Of a stretch of 64,000 nt of DNA, positions 43,210 through 53,061 are shown piece by piece. Below the pieces are notes generated by a model, which made no database searches, was not told the DNA's origin, and saw only the letters and a list, made by a program, of their open reading frames with translations. The position numbers were made by a program, and so were the translations under genes. The stretch is from Bradyrhizobium sp. CCBAU 53338 (GTDB taxonomy: Bacteria > Pseudomonadota > Alphaproteobacteria > Rhizobiales > Xanthobacteraceae), in the NCBI RefSeq assembly GCF_015291665.1, contig NZ_CP030048.1, positions 6,538,501 through 6,602,500 on the forward strand, given 5' to 3'. Every line of letters begins with the position of its first letter. Within the stretch, counting starts at the first letter, position 1.

Positions 43210-45081
43210 TCATCGCAGCACGATCACGTCCTGGTCCGGTCTATCCGAATAAAGCCGCTCCACCAGCGCCGCACGGCGTTCCAGGCCGGCGCGCTGGTTG
43301 ATGTAACCCTTGTCGGTGAGCTCGTTGCCGTCGATCGAGGGCGGCTCGGCCATCAGCATTGCGCGGGCGATGATGCGGCTGCTGGCGCCTTCGCATTCCT
43401 TGTTGTGGGCCTGGAGCCCGCGCTCGAAGCAGGCGATCACTTCGGGATGCTTCACTGCGTCCTCGAAGCTGAGATCGGGATTGCCGACCAGCTGACGGCA
43501 GGCATGCAAATTGGGCCAGGCCAGCAGGCCGATGAAGGCGCGATCCTGACCCGCGACCAGGGCGTCATGCACGACGGGTGTCGCGGCCGCAATCGCATCA
43601 GTGCGGAGCGAACCGACATGCACGAAGGTGCCGGTCGTGAGCTTGAAGTCCTCGACGACGCGGCCGGCAAAGATGATGCCCTTCACCGGATCGGCATCGT
43701 CGACGAAGATGCCGGCGTCGCCGATGCAGTAAAAACCTTCTTCGTCGAACATCTTCTTGGTCAAGTCAGGCTGCCCAAAGTAGCCGGGCGTGACGTTGAC
43801 ACCGCGCAGGCGCAGCTCGTATTTCGATCCGCACGGCACCATCTTCAACTCGACGCCGGGGAACGGCAGGCCGATCAGGCCGACGCGCTCGGTGTCCCAA
43901 TAGGTGCCGGTCGAGGTCGGTGCGGTCTCGGTCGAGCCCCAACCGGTATAGAACACGATGCGTTCGCCGGTGGTCTTCACCGCCAGCGCCTGCATGCGAT
44001 CATAGAGATCGTCGGGCAACCGCGCACCGCCATAGGCCATGATCGACAAGTTCTTGAAGAAGGAGCGGCATAGAGCATCGTCCTTCTCCATGGCAGCCGC
44101 GAGCGCGGCATAGCCGGCCGGCACGTTGGCGTAGTAGGTCGGCGAGACCTCGCGAAGATTCTTGACGGTCTCTTCGAGTTGGCCCGGCATCGGCCGGCCG
44201 TCGTCGATATAAAGCGTGCCGCCATCGACCAGCACAGGATGGAACGCGGCGTTGCCGCCCATGGTGTGATTCCACGGCATCCAGTCGAGCACCACCGGCA
44301 GCGGGCCGCCCGGCACGCGCGGCCGCACCTGCATCATCATGGCGGCATTGGCGCACATCATCGCTTGCGTGTTGATGACGGCCTTGGGCATTCCGGTCGA
44401 GCCCGACGTGAACAGCAGCTTGCCGACTGTGTCGGGCGTGATTTTTGCGATCGACGCATCGACGTCTTTCGTCACCGGCGTTGCAGCGAGTTCGGCGAAG
44501 CTGACGCTCTTCACGCCCTCGCACGGCCGCACGACGTGAACGACGGTGACACCGGTGAGATCGAGTGCCTTCAGCGCCTTCTCGAAGGTCGGGCCGTCCT
44601 GAACCATCACGACCGCCGGCTTGATCAGGTCGAACAGGTACTTCAGCTTGACGTGATCGTGGCTCATCAAGGAGTAAGCCGGCGACACCGGTGCAGCCGG
44701 CACGCGCGCCTGCATCGCGGCCTGCGTCATCAGCGCGTGCTCGATCGAATTGCCTGACAGGATCGTAACCGGACGTCCCTCGAGCTCGAGATCGAGCAGC
44801 GCCTGCGTCAGCGCATCCACGGTGCGCTTCGCTTCGCCATAGGAGACCTTGCGCCATTCGCGATTGGGTCCACCGCGCTGCGCGAGCCAGATGCGCTCAG
44901 GCGCCTCTCTGGCCCATTTTGCCAGCGAGGCCGGAAGATGTGTCTCGTAGGCCTGCAGCGGAATGCGCGACTTCAGAACCACCGTGCCGTCAGCGCGCCG
45001 CTCGACATCGATGTCTCGCGCAAGCCACTCGACCTTGCGAAAGGCGGGCTTTGCCATCACCGCCGCCGCGCTTCCACTCAT
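43210..45081 (-). CDS. Feruloyl-CoA synthase-like acid-CoA ligase
   Basis: A 623-residue ANL enzyme. P-loop LLFTSGSTGMPKAVINT, GWGSTETAPTST, and YCIGDAGIFVD with IIFAGRVVEDFKLTTGTFVHVGSLR are visible; the last block is typical of feruloyl-CoA synthases and related aryl ligases rather than of FadD. It would activate a substituted cinnamic or other bulky acid with ATP and CoA. The neighbouring dehydrogenases, hydratase and SDR form a full beta-oxidation round for that acid. ATG 45081 has an in-frame alternative at 45057. Confidence 0.85.
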   Translation of the reverse strand: MSGSAAAVMAKPAFRKVEWLARDIDVERRADGTVVLKSRIPLQAYETHLPASLAKWAREAPERIWLAQRGGPNREWRKVSYGEAKRTVDALTQALLDLELEGRPVTILSGNSIEHALMTQAAMQARVPAAPVSPAYSLMSHDHVKLKYLFDLIKPAVVMVQDGPTFEKALKALDLTGVTVVHVVRPCEGVKSVSFAELAATPVTKDVDASIAKITPDTVGKLLFTSGSTGMPKAVINTQAMMCANAAMMMQVRPRVPGGPLPVVLDWMPWNHTMGGNAAFHPVLVDGGTLYIDDGRPMPGQLEETVKNLREVSPTYYANVPAGYAALAAAMEKDDALCRSFFKNLSIMAYGGARLPDDLYDRMQALAVKTTGERIVFYTGWGSTETAPTSTGTYWDTERVGLIGLPFPGVELKMVPCGSKYELRLRGVNVTPGYFGQPDLTKKMFDEEGFYCIGDAGIFVDDADPVKGIIFAGRVVEDFKLTTGTFVHVGSLRTDAIAAATPVVHDALVAGQDRAFIGLLAWPNLHACRQLVGNPDLSFEDAVKHPEVIACFERGLQAHNKECEGASSRIIARAMLMAEPPSIDGNELTDKGYINQRAGLERRAALVERLYSDRPDQDVIVLR

Positions 45082-45125
45082 TTTGCGTCTCCCGGAATTA
45101 TTGTCCTTTGCGGATCTTCGTTGTT

Positions 45126-45932
45126 TCAGCGCTTGATATAGACAGGCTTTCGCTTCTCAAGGAAGGCCCTGATGCCTTCCGAAAATTCCTCAGAGCGGCT
45201 GCACAGGACCTGGTTGCGGTCCTCCATCGCGATCACAGCTTCCAACGATCCGGCATCGACGCTCATGTTGAGACATTCCTTCGACAGGCGCAGCCCGACC
45301 GGCGAAGCCGCCATCATCGCATCGACGTAAGGCTCGGCCGCTGCATCGAGCTTGTCCTCGTCGACGACCTCGGAGACGAGCCCCACCGCAAGCGCGCGCT
45401 CGGCGCCGATGAAGCCTCCGGTGAGGATCAATTCGGAGGCGACCGAGACGCCGACGAGCCGCGGCAGAAAGTAGCTGGTGCCGATATCGCAGCCACCGAG
45501 GCCGAGCTTGATGAAGGCGCAGTTCATCCGCGCCGATTTCGTCGCGAGGCGGATGTCGGACGCCAGCGCCAGCGCAAAGCCGCCGCCGGCCGCCGCGCCC
45601 TGCACCAGCGACAGGATCGGCTGCGGACAGCGCCGCATCAGCATGACGATGTCGGCGATGCGCCGCTGCGAGTCCAGCGACTCCGTGACGCCGGGCGGCT
45701 CCTGTTGCCCGGCGCGGCGCGACATCGCGGCTTTGAGATCGAGGCCTGCGCAGAAATTCTTGCCCGCACCCCGAAGCACGACGACGCGCGTGTCGCGGTT
45801 GCGCTGGAGGCCCTGGAAATAAACGTTGAGCGCATCGATCAGCGCGGGATCGAGCGCGTTGAGGCTGTCAGGACGATTGAGCGTCACCCGGTCGACGCCG
45901 TCGTCATGCTCGATCAGCAGCGGTTGGGACAT
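45126..45932 (-). CDS. Enoyl-CoA hydratase/isomerase family protein
   Basis: A 268-residue crotonase-fold enzyme that hydrates 2-enoyl-CoA. The oxyanion-hole blocks are LRGAGKNFCAGLDLKA and LVQGAAAGGGFALALASDIRLA, and AFIKLGLGGCDIGTSYFLPRLVG covers the usual catalytic Glu region; here it reads GGCD, where classical hydratases have a Glu, so the activity may be isomerase- or hydrolase-like. ATG 45932 (MSQPLLI) was chosen. It lies 44 bases before the feruloyl-CoA-synthase-like gene. Confidence 0.9.
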   Translation of the reverse strand: MSQPLLIEHDDGVDRVTLNRPDSLNALDPALIDALNVYFQGLQRNRDTRVVVLRGAGKNFCAGLDLKAAMSRRAGQQEPPGVTESLDSQRRIADIVMLMRRCPQPILSLVQGAAAGGGFALALASDIRLATKSARMNCAFIKLGLGGCDIGTSYFLPRLVGVSVASELILTGGFIGAERALAVGLVSEVVDEDKLDAAAEPYVDAMMAASPVGLRLSKECLNMSVDAGSLEAVIAMEDRNQVLCSRSEEFSEGIRAFLEKRKPVYIKR

Positions 45933-45973
45933 GGGGCGCTCCTGCATCCGCTCTTTGGGTGGCGGTTATTGCG

Positions 45974-46107
45974 CCCTCTCCCCTTGCGGGAGAGGGCATG
46001 TACGTCGCTAGCCAAGAGTTCGCTTGGGTGAGGGGTCTGTCTCCGTGGATAGAAACCCCTCAACCGGCGCGCTACGCGCGCCACCTTCTCCCACAAGGGG
46101 AGAAGGA
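45974..46107. repeat. Palindromic repeat, CCCTCTCCCC family
   Basis: It contains the hairpin CCCTCTCC...GGGAGAGGG (45974-45996), the pair GGTGAGGGGT / ACCCCTCAACC (46027-46064), GCGCGCTACGCGCG and a final CCTTCTCCC...GGGGAGAAGG stem (about 46083-46107). A minimal relative, CCACCTCTCCC-ATT-GGGAGAGGTGG, lies at 54617-54641. It fills the gap between the SDR and hydratase genes. Confidence 0.7.
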
Positions 46108-46113
46108 AGAGCC

Positions 46114-46872
46114 CTACCGCGGAGCCATACGAATGGCGCCGTCGAGGCGGATGGTCTCGCCGTTCAGCATCGCGTTCTCGACGATGTGCACGGCGAGCGC
46201 GCCGTATTCCTTGGCATCGCCAAGGCGCGAGGGATGCGGCACCTGGGCGCCCAGGCTCTTGCGAGCCTCCTCGTTCAGACCCATCAGCAGCGGCGTGAAG
46301 AACAGGCCGGGTGCGATGGTGTTGACGCGGATCTTCTGGCTGGCGAGGTCACGCGCGGCCGGCAGGGTCAGGCCGACCACGCCGCCCTTCGAGGCCGAAT
46401 AGGCGATCTGGCCGATCTGGCCTTCGTAAGCGGCAACCGAAGCCGTGTTGATGATGACACCACGCTCTTCACCAACAGGCTCGATCGTGACGAGCCGCTC
46501 GGCGAACAGGCGCAGGCAGTTGAAGGTGCCGATCAGGTTGACGTTGATGATGCGCGCGAACTTCTCCAGCGGATAGACGCCGTCGCGGCCGACGATGCGC
46601 TGCGAGCCGCCGATACCGGCGCAGTTCATCAGCACGCGGGCGACGCCGTGCGCGGCTTCCGCCTTGGCGATCGCGGCCTTGATCTGCTCTTCGCTGGTGA
46701 CGTCGGCGTGAAGCGCGATGCCCTTCACTTCAGCGGCAACCTTCTCGGCATTGTCCTTGTTCTGGTCAATCACGCCGATCCTGGCACCCTTGGCCGCCAT
46801 GGCGCGGGCGGTCGCTTCACCGAGACCAGAGCCACCACCGGTGATGAGAACGGCTACGTCTTTCAATTCCAT
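46114..46872 (-). CDS. Short-chain 3-hydroxyacyl-CoA dehydrogenase
   Basis: A 252-residue SDR. TGGGSGLGEATA (residues 10-21), NCAGIGG, the catalytic Ser in IINTASVAAYEGQIG, and Y-x3-K in YSASKGG are intact, with PGLFFTPLLMGL following. D in GVIDQNKDN favours NAD. The sequence is close in type to HSD17B10-like 3-hydroxyacyl-CoA dehydrogenases, so it would perform the third beta-oxidation step here. It leads the minus-strand gene set and follows a 14-bp palindrome. Confidence 0.92.
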   Translation of the reverse strand: MELKDVAVLITGGGSGLGEATARAMAAKGARIGVIDQNKDNAEKVAAEVKGIALHADVTSEEQIKAAIAKAEAAHGVARVLMNCAGIGGSQRIVGRDGVYPLEKFARIINVNLIGTFNCLRLFAERLVTIEPVGEERGVIINTASVAAYEGQIGQIAYSASKGGVVGLTLPAARDLASQKIRVNTIAPGLFFTPLLMGLNEEARKSLGAQVPHPSRLGDAKEYGALAVHIVENAMLNGETIRLDGAIRMAPR

Positions 46873-46917
46873 GACAGGCTACCTTTCCTCTGCCTTTTCC
46901 TTGGGCGTTTCTTCTCT

Positions 46918-46931
46918 AGACTTGCAAGTCT
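46918..46931. promoter_or_regulatory. 14-bp palindrome upstream of the SDR gene
   Basis: AGACTTGCAAGTCT is a perfect 14-bp palindrome, 46 bases before the SDR start codon and 25 bases after the tetR stop. It may be an operator for the catabolic gene set or part of the tetR terminator. It does not match the palindrome found before tetR. Confidence 0.45.
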
Positions 46932-46955
46932 TCAACTTCACAAGTGATGGCCGGA

Positions 46956-47615
46956 TTATCCGGCCGCGGCAGCTTCCTCGGCTTGCGTGAGGATGCCGCC
47001 GCAGATCAGCGTTTCCATGTGCTTGATGTATTGCCGGCAGACGTCATCGGTGACCGGACCGACGCCGGTCGCGCGAGACATCGCGTGCCGGCCGAAGAAC
47101 AGGTGATCGCAGGCGCCGATCAGGCTGGTGTAGAACAGCACAGGATCGGTTTGGCGGAACTCGCCGCGGCTGACGCCTTCGGCGAGCAGGCGGCGATGAA
47201 AGTCGAGCAGCGGCGCGACGAAAAACTTTGAAACTTCGTCTGCAGAACCGGCGACACTCTCATGCAGAAGATAGTGGATCAGACGGTTCATATAGGGGAA
47301 CCGGTGATAGGCGCGGATGATGCCGGCGATATGCAGCTTCAGCTTCGCCGTCGACGTGATCTGCTGCGCCAGGAGATATTCGAGATTGGACATTTCCGTA
47401 GCGGCATCCCGCGCAAGCAGCGCCAGCAGCAGGCCGTCCTTGTTGCCGAAATGATATTTGACCAGCGCGGCGTTGGCGCCCGACTTCTGCGCGATGTCGG
47501 AGAGCGATATCTCGATCGACGAGCGTTCGATCATCAACTCGCTCGCGGCCACGAGCAATTTCTCTGCCGTGGAATTCTTTCCGCTGGGGAGCCTGCTCGG
47601 TACGCTGGTAGTCAC
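46956..47615 (-). CDS. TetR family transcriptional regulator
   Basis: A 219-residue repressor. The N-terminal HTH is TAEKLLVAASELMIERSSIEISLSDIAQKSGANAALVKYHFGNKDGLLLALLA; the rest is a helical ligand domain. GTG 47615 was chosen because GGGA lies upstream and the sequence before it is low-complexity. It is divergent from the thiolase and upstream of the SDR on its own strand, so it likely controls both arms of the acyl-CoA degradation island. The inducer is probably an acyl-CoA; this is inferred. Confidence 0.9.
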   Translation of the reverse strand: MTTSVPSRLPSGKNSTAEKLLVAASELMIERSSIEISLSDIAQKSGANAALVKYHFGNKDGLLLALLARDAATEMSNLEYLLAQQITSTAKLKLHIAGIIRAYHRFPYMNRLIHYLLHESVAGSADEVSKFFVAPLLDFHRRLLAEGVSRGEFRQTDPVLFYTSLIGACDHLFFGRHAMSRATGVGPVTDDVCRQYIKHMETLICGGILTQAEEAAAAG

Positions 47616-47683
47616 GGAAATCCCTTGTTCTCGCCGCTTGAAGCGGGCCGCAGATAAGCCCAAGCAGCGCCTCCCCACAAGAG

Positions 47684-47703
47684 TTAATTGATCGATTGAC
47701 TAA
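47684..47703. promoter_or_regulatory. Candidate TetR operator
   Basis: TTAATTGATCGATTGACTAA is an imperfect palindrome centred on ATCGAT in an AT-rich patch between divergent tetR and the thiolase gene. It also reads as the direct repeat ATTGA-TCG-ATTGA. Its position, 69 bases before the tetR start and 64 before the thiolase, suits a shared operator. Confidence 0.5.
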
Positions 47704-47766
47704 ACGATATCCCGCCCCTTAAAACCCCGACAACCCAATTCCAGAACAATCATGGGAGAGACCGAA

Positions 47767-48939
<1,173 letters not shown>

Positions 48940-48960
48940 GAAAAAAAGCGAAGAACACAT

Positions 48961-49028
48961 GGCGAGTGGTGAGTGCTGATGGGAGCGGCTTCCGCCCCTG
49001 TCGCCATTCACCGCTCGCCTCTTTTTTT
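48961..49028 (+). terminator. Strong terminator-like hairpin between thiolase and ligase
   Basis: GGCGAGTGGTGAGTG (48961-48975) pairs with CATTCACCGCTCGCC (49005-49019) with only two G-T pairs, and TCTTTTTTTG follows. An A7 run lies just before the stem. This is a good rho-independent terminator placed 21 bases after the thiolase stop, inside what otherwise looks like one operon. Confidence 0.75.
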
Positions 49029-49039
49029 GAGGAAACGCC

Positions 49040-50584
49040 ATGACCCATCCGTCCATCCACGCCAAGAGCACGCCCGACAAGATCGCTTACCAGATGGCCG
49101 GGACCGGCAAGGCCATCACCTATCGCGAACTCGACGAGCTCTCGAACCAGGGCGCGCAGCTGTTCCGCTCGCTCGGGCTGAAGGCCGGAGACCACATCGC
49201 ACTGCTGATGGAAAACCGGCTCGCGTTCATGGAGATCTGCTGGGCGGCGCAACGCAGCGGGCTCTATTACACCGCGATCAGCCGCTATCTGAAGCAGGAC
49301 GAGATCGACTACATCATCGGCGATTGCGGCGCCAAGGTCTTGGTCACGACGCCAAAATGCGCCGACCAGGTCAAGGACCTGGTCAAGGGCAAGCCCGGCG
49401 AGCCGCTCTTCTACATGGTCGACGATCCGCTCCCCGGCTTCCGTTCCTACGACAAGGAAGCGGCCGCACAGCCGACCGCGCCGATCGCGGACGAGGTCGC
49501 GGGCTACGACATGCTGTATTCGTCGGGCACGACCGGTCGGCCGAAGGGCATCAAGAAAGCGTTCGAGGGAAACAAGATCGACGTGCCGAACGCGTTCCTG
49601 CGCGTGCTCTGCGCCGACATGTGCGGCATGAATGCCGAGAGCACGTATCTGTCGCCGGCGCCGCTCTATCACGCAGCTCCATTGCGCTTCAACATGATGG
49701 CGGTGGTGCTCGGTGGCACCTCCGTCATCATGGAGCATTTTGACGCCGAGGAATTCTTGAAGCTCGTCGAGAAATACAGGGTCACGCAATCGCAGCTCGT
49801 GCCGACCATGTTCGTGCGCATGCTGAAGCTGCCTGACGAGGTCCGCGCGAAATACAACGTCTCGACGCTGAAAGGCGCGATCCACGCCGCGGCGCCCTGC
49901 CCGGTCGACGTCAAGGCGAAGATGATCGAATGGTGGGGACCGATCCTGATCGAGTACTACGCAGGCTCGGAAGGCAACGGCGTCACCGTCTGCAATTCGC
50001 AGCAATGGCTGGAGCATCGCGGCAGCGTCGGCCGCGCCGTGGTCGGCAAGATCAAGATCCTGGACGAAAACGACGAGGAACAGCCGGTGGGCGAGATCGG
50101 CACGGTCTATTTCGCCGACGCGCCTGTTTTCACCTATCACAACGACCCCGAAAAAACGAAGAAGGCCTACAACGCCAAGGGCTGGTCGACGCTCGGCGAT
50201 GTCGGCTATCTCGACAAGGACGGGTTTCTGTTCCTCACCGACCGCAAGTCCTACATGATCATCTCGGGCGGCGTGAACATCTACCCGCAGGAAACAGAGG
50301 ACGTGCTCATCACTCACCCCGAGATCGCCGACGTCGCGGTGTTCGGCGTGCCGAACGAGGAGATGGGTGAAGAGGTCAAGGCGGTCGTGCAGCCGCACGA
50401 CATGAAGCGCGCCGGCAAAGCGCTCGAGGCCGATTTGATCGCCTATTGCAGGACCCGCCTCTCGGCGATCAAGTGCCCGCGCTCGATCGATTTCGAGGCG
50501 GAGCTGCCGCGCACACCGACGGGGAAGCTGGTGAAGCGGCATCTGCGAGACAAGTACTGGCCGAAGACGGCGGCGAAGATATAG
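49040..50584 (+). CDS. Acyl-CoA synthetase
   Basis: A 514-residue ANL enzyme. P-loop MLYSSGTTGRPKGIKKA, YYAGSEGNG, STLGDVGYLDKDGFLFLTDRKSYMIISGGVNIYPQETEDV and catalytic Lys in TPTGKLVKRHLRDKYW are intact. The variant YAGSEG and the APLYHAAPLRFNMMAVVLGG block resemble fatty- or bile-acid-type synthetases found with beta-oxidation genes. GAGGAAAC precedes ATG 49040. It provides a second activation route for the island and may have a substrate different from the feruloyl-type ligase. Confidence 0.92.
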   Translation: MTHPSIHAKSTPDKIAYQMAGTGKAITYRELDELSNQGAQLFRSLGLKAGDHIALLMENRLAFMEICWAAQRSGLYYTAISRYLKQDEIDYIIGDCGAKVLVTTPKCADQVKDLVKGKPGEPLFYMVDDPLPGFRSYDKEAAAQPTAPIADEVAGYDMLYSSGTTGRPKGIKKAFEGNKIDVPNAFLRVLCADMCGMNAESTYLSPAPLYHAAPLRFNMMAVVLGGTSVIMEHFDAEEFLKLVEKYRVTQSQLVPTMFVRMLKLPDEVRAKYNVSTLKGAIHAAAPCPVDVKAKMIEWWGPILIEYYAGSEGNGVTVCNSQQWLEHRGSVGRAVVGKIKILDENDEEQPVGEIGTVYFADAPVFTYHNDPEKTKKAYNAKGWSTLGDVGYLDKDGFLFLTDRKSYMIISGGVNIYPQETEDVLITHPEIADVAVFGVPNEEMGEEVKAVVQPHDMKRAGKALEADLIAYCRTRLSAIKCPRSIDFEAELPRTPTGKLVKRHLRDKYWPKTAAKI

Positions 50585-50588
50585 GGTC

Positions 50589-51131
50589 TCAATCGAACAG
50601 GCTGGGCGTGTGGTTCACCAGCGCGCCTTCGATCTCGAGCATCTTCAGTTTCGTCACCACGCCGCCATTCGCCGAGAAGCCGCCGGGCTTGTTGCCGGCG
50701 GCGAGCACGCGGTGGCAGGGCACGACGATCGGGCACGGATTGCGGCCGAGCGCCTGGCCGACGTCGCGCGAGAGCTGTACGCCGCCAAGCTGCTTGGCGA
50801 TGTCGCCATAGGTGATGGTCTTCCCCGGCGGAATGGCACGGGCGATCTCGTAGACGCCGCGGTTGAACTCGGGCACGCCGTCGAGGTCGAGCGAGATATC
50901 GGTGAGGTCATCCGGCTTGCCCGCGAGCAGTTTCGTCATGCGGTCGATCGCCTGCTGTACCTCTGGCGTCGGCTCGGCCTCGGTGGCATCTGCGTGGCGC
51001 TGGCTGATGCGGGTGCGGATCTTCGCTTCGCCGCCCATCGGGAGCTGCGTGCCGTTGATGCCGCGCGGACCCCAGGCGATGGCGCAGAGGCCGATCCTGG
51101 TATCGAACAGGGCAAAATGCTGGTCGGTCAT
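50589..51131 (-). CDS. ogt: Methylated-DNA-protein cysteine methyltransferase
   Basis: A 180-residue suicide repair protein that takes the methyl group from O6-methylguanine. The acceptor Cys139 is in IVVPCHRVLA, preceded by the DNA-binding GKTITYGDIAKQLGG helix. There is no AdaA domain, so it is the Ogt type. It is convergent with the acyl-CoA synthetase (four bases apart) and divergent from the hydrolases. Confidence 0.95.
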   Translation of the reverse strand: MTDQHFALFDTRIGLCAIAWGPRGINGTQLPMGGEAKIRTRISQRHADATEAEPTPEVQQAIDRMTKLLAGKPDDLTDISLDLDGVPEFNRGVYEIARAIPPGKTITYGDIAKQLGGVQLSRDVGQALGRNPCPIVVPCHRVLAAGNKPGGFSANGGVVTKLKMLEIEGALVNHTPSLFD

Positions 51132-51268
51132 GGCTTGGTTCCTGGACTAGCGTCTTCGCATGCCCCCGTTGTGATCTCGGTACAAATCTAGGCTTGGAAA
51201 TAGTTGCGATCCACCCGGTTTCCGGGAATCTTGCACAGGAGTTCCGCACACCTTTCCACGAGCCCTGA

Positions 51269-52087
51269 ATGCAAAGCCTCCACGTCCTTGGATACGACAT
51301 GCCCTATCTCGACGTGGGCGAGGACAGAGGCCGGCCGCCGCTGGTCTGCGTGCATGGTTCGCTCAACGACTTCCGCGTCTGGGGCTGCGTGCTCGGGCCG
51401 CTGACGCAACGGCACCGGATGATCGTCGTCAGCTTGCGGCACTTCTTCCCTGCACGATGGGACGGCGTCGGCAATACCTATTCGATCGCCCAGCATGTCA
51501 GCGACGTCATCGCCTTCATCGAGAAGCTCGACCTGGGTCCGGTCGACCTGATGGGCCATTCCCGCGGCGGGCACATCTGCTTCCGCGTGGCGCAGCAGCG
51601 GCCCGATCTGCTGCGGCGGCTGGTGCTGGCGGAGCCGGGCGGCGAACTGGATGCGAGCCTCGACCCTGACTATTCCGGCGGCCCCTCGCCGCTGCTGGCG
51701 CGGTTCACAGCCTCGGCCGGCAAGATTGCAGCCGGCGATGTCGATGGCGGCCTCGCGGTCTTCGTCGACACCCTGGAGGGCGCCGGCACCTGGCCGCGGC
51801 TGCCGTCGATCGTGAAGCAGAACCTGCGCGACAACGCCTATACGCTGATCGGCCAGGTCCGCGACAATCGTCCGCCATTCTCGAAAGCGGATGCGGAATC
51901 CATCAAGATGCCGACGCTGTTCATCCTGGGCGCGCGGACCAAGGGCCTGCTGCCGAAGGTGCTGCATGCGCTCGCCGCGCATGTGCCCTATTCCAAGACG
52001 GCGACCATCCCGAATGCGACGCATCCGATGTTCGAGCAGGCGCCGCAAAAATACTCCGAAGTGGTCCTGGACTTTCTGGCGAGCTGA
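51269..52087 (+). CDS. Alpha/beta hydrolase (tandem copy 1)
   Basis: A 272-residue alpha/beta-fold hydrolase. The oxyanion block PLVCVHGSLNDFRVW, nucleophile Ser98 in MGHSRGGHICFRVAQQRPDLLRRLVLAEPGG, and a late His in TIPNATHPMFEQAP complete a triad. It is clearly homologous to the next gene, two bases downstream, through the start MQSLHVLGYDMPYLDVG and most of its length. The substrate is unknown; esterase or C-C hydrolase activity is possible. Confidence 0.9.
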   Translation: MQSLHVLGYDMPYLDVGEDRGRPPLVCVHGSLNDFRVWGCVLGPLTQRHRMIVVSLRHFFPARWDGVGNTYSIAQHVSDVIAFIEKLDLGPVDLMGHSRGGHICFRVAQQRPDLLRRLVLAEPGGELDASLDPDYSGGPSPLLARFTASAGKIAAGDVDGGLAVFVDTLEGAGTWPRLPSIVKQNLRDNAYTLIGQVRDNRPPFSKADAESIKMPTLFILGARTKGLLPKVLHALAAHVPYSKTATIPNATHPMFEQAPQKYSEVVLDFLAS

Positions 52088-52089
52088 TC

Positions 52090-52902
52090 ATGCAGAGCTT
52101 TCGCGTCAACGGTTACGACATGGCCTATCTCGAACTCGGCGAGGGCCATCCGCTGGTCTGCGTGCACGGCACGCTCGGTGATTTCCGCACCTGGTATTCG
52201 GTGCTCGGCCCGCTGTCGAAGAGCCATCGCGTCATCACGGTCAGCCTGCGGCACTTCTTTCCTGAGCACTGGGATGCCGCCGGCGACGACTACAAGATGG
52301 CGCAGCATGTCGCCGACACGATCGCCTTCATCGAGCAGGTCAGGCCCGGCCCCGTCGACCTGATGGGGCATTCGCGCGGCGGGCACATCGCGTTTCGCGT
52401 CGCGCAGGCGCGCCCTGACCTGCTGCGAAAGCTCGTGCTGGCCGAGCCGGGCGGCGACCTCGACGCCAGTCTGCCGCTGCCCGAAGGCACGCCCGCGCAT
52501 CCGCCGCTGGCGGCGAAGACGATACGCTCGGTCGAGATGATCCGCGCCGGCGACATCGAGGGCGCGTTGCAGAACTTCTACGAAGGCATCGAAGGCGACG
52601 GCTCCTGGCGGCGCGTACCGGCAGCCGCCAAGCAGCAGCTGCGCGACAACACGCTCACCTTCCTCGGCCAGATCAACGAGCAGCGCCGGCCCTACACGCT
52701 TGCAGACGCGCAGACGATCAGGACGCCAACGCTGCTGATCGGCGGCGGCGCCACCACCGGCAGCCTGTCGGTGCTGTGGCGCGTGCTGGCCGAGCACATC
52801 GCGGGCGCGCAGACGGCGGTGATTCCGAACGCCGGGCACTGGATGTTCGAACAGGCGCCGCTCGAGTTCGGCGAGGTCGTAAGCAGGTTCCTGGCGGAGT
52901 AG
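52090..52902 (+). CDS. Alpha/beta hydrolase (tandem copy 2)
   Basis: A 270-residue hydrolase, sister of the upstream gene. It starts MQSFRVNGYDMAYLELG, has PLVCVHGTLGDFRTW, nucleophile Ser95 in MGHSRGGHIAFRVAQARPDLLRKLVLAEPGGDLDAS, and the late His in IPNAGHWMFEQAP. The two genes are probably an old tandem duplication that has diverged in the cap region. They are co-transcribed and lie upstream of the GntR cluster. Confidence 0.9.
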   Translation: MQSFRVNGYDMAYLELGEGHPLVCVHGTLGDFRTWYSVLGPLSKSHRVITVSLRHFFPEHWDAAGDDYKMAQHVADTIAFIEQVRPGPVDLMGHSRGGHIAFRVAQARPDLLRKLVLAEPGGDLDASLPLPEGTPAHPPLAAKTIRSVEMIRAGDIEGALQNFYEGIEGDGSWRRVPAAAKQQLRDNTLTFLGQINEQRRPYTLADAQTIRTPTLLIGGGATTGSLSVLWRVLAEHIAGAQTAVIPNAGHWMFEQAPLEFGEVVSRFLAE

Positions 52903-53023
52903 AGGCCGGTACGCCTCACAACGCGAAAACAACCCCATGCACAGTAGACGGCCTCAATAGAATCAAGAGCTTATCTCGCCAAAAGCGAGGATATTGACGG
53001 CTTCCCCTTACCGGTCTATTTTC

Positions 53024-53043
53024 GAATACGGAATTCCGTATTC
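53024..53043. promoter_or_regulatory. Perfect 20-bp palindrome upstream of gntR
   Basis: GAATACGGAATTCCGTATTC is a perfect palindrome ending 18 bases before the gntR start codon. The sequence TATTCG repeats just after it (53045-53050), suggesting a second half-site. It is a strong candidate operator for the FCD-type GntR protein encoded next to it. Confidence 0.75.
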
Positions 53044-53061
53044 CTATTCGGAGCCACCGGC

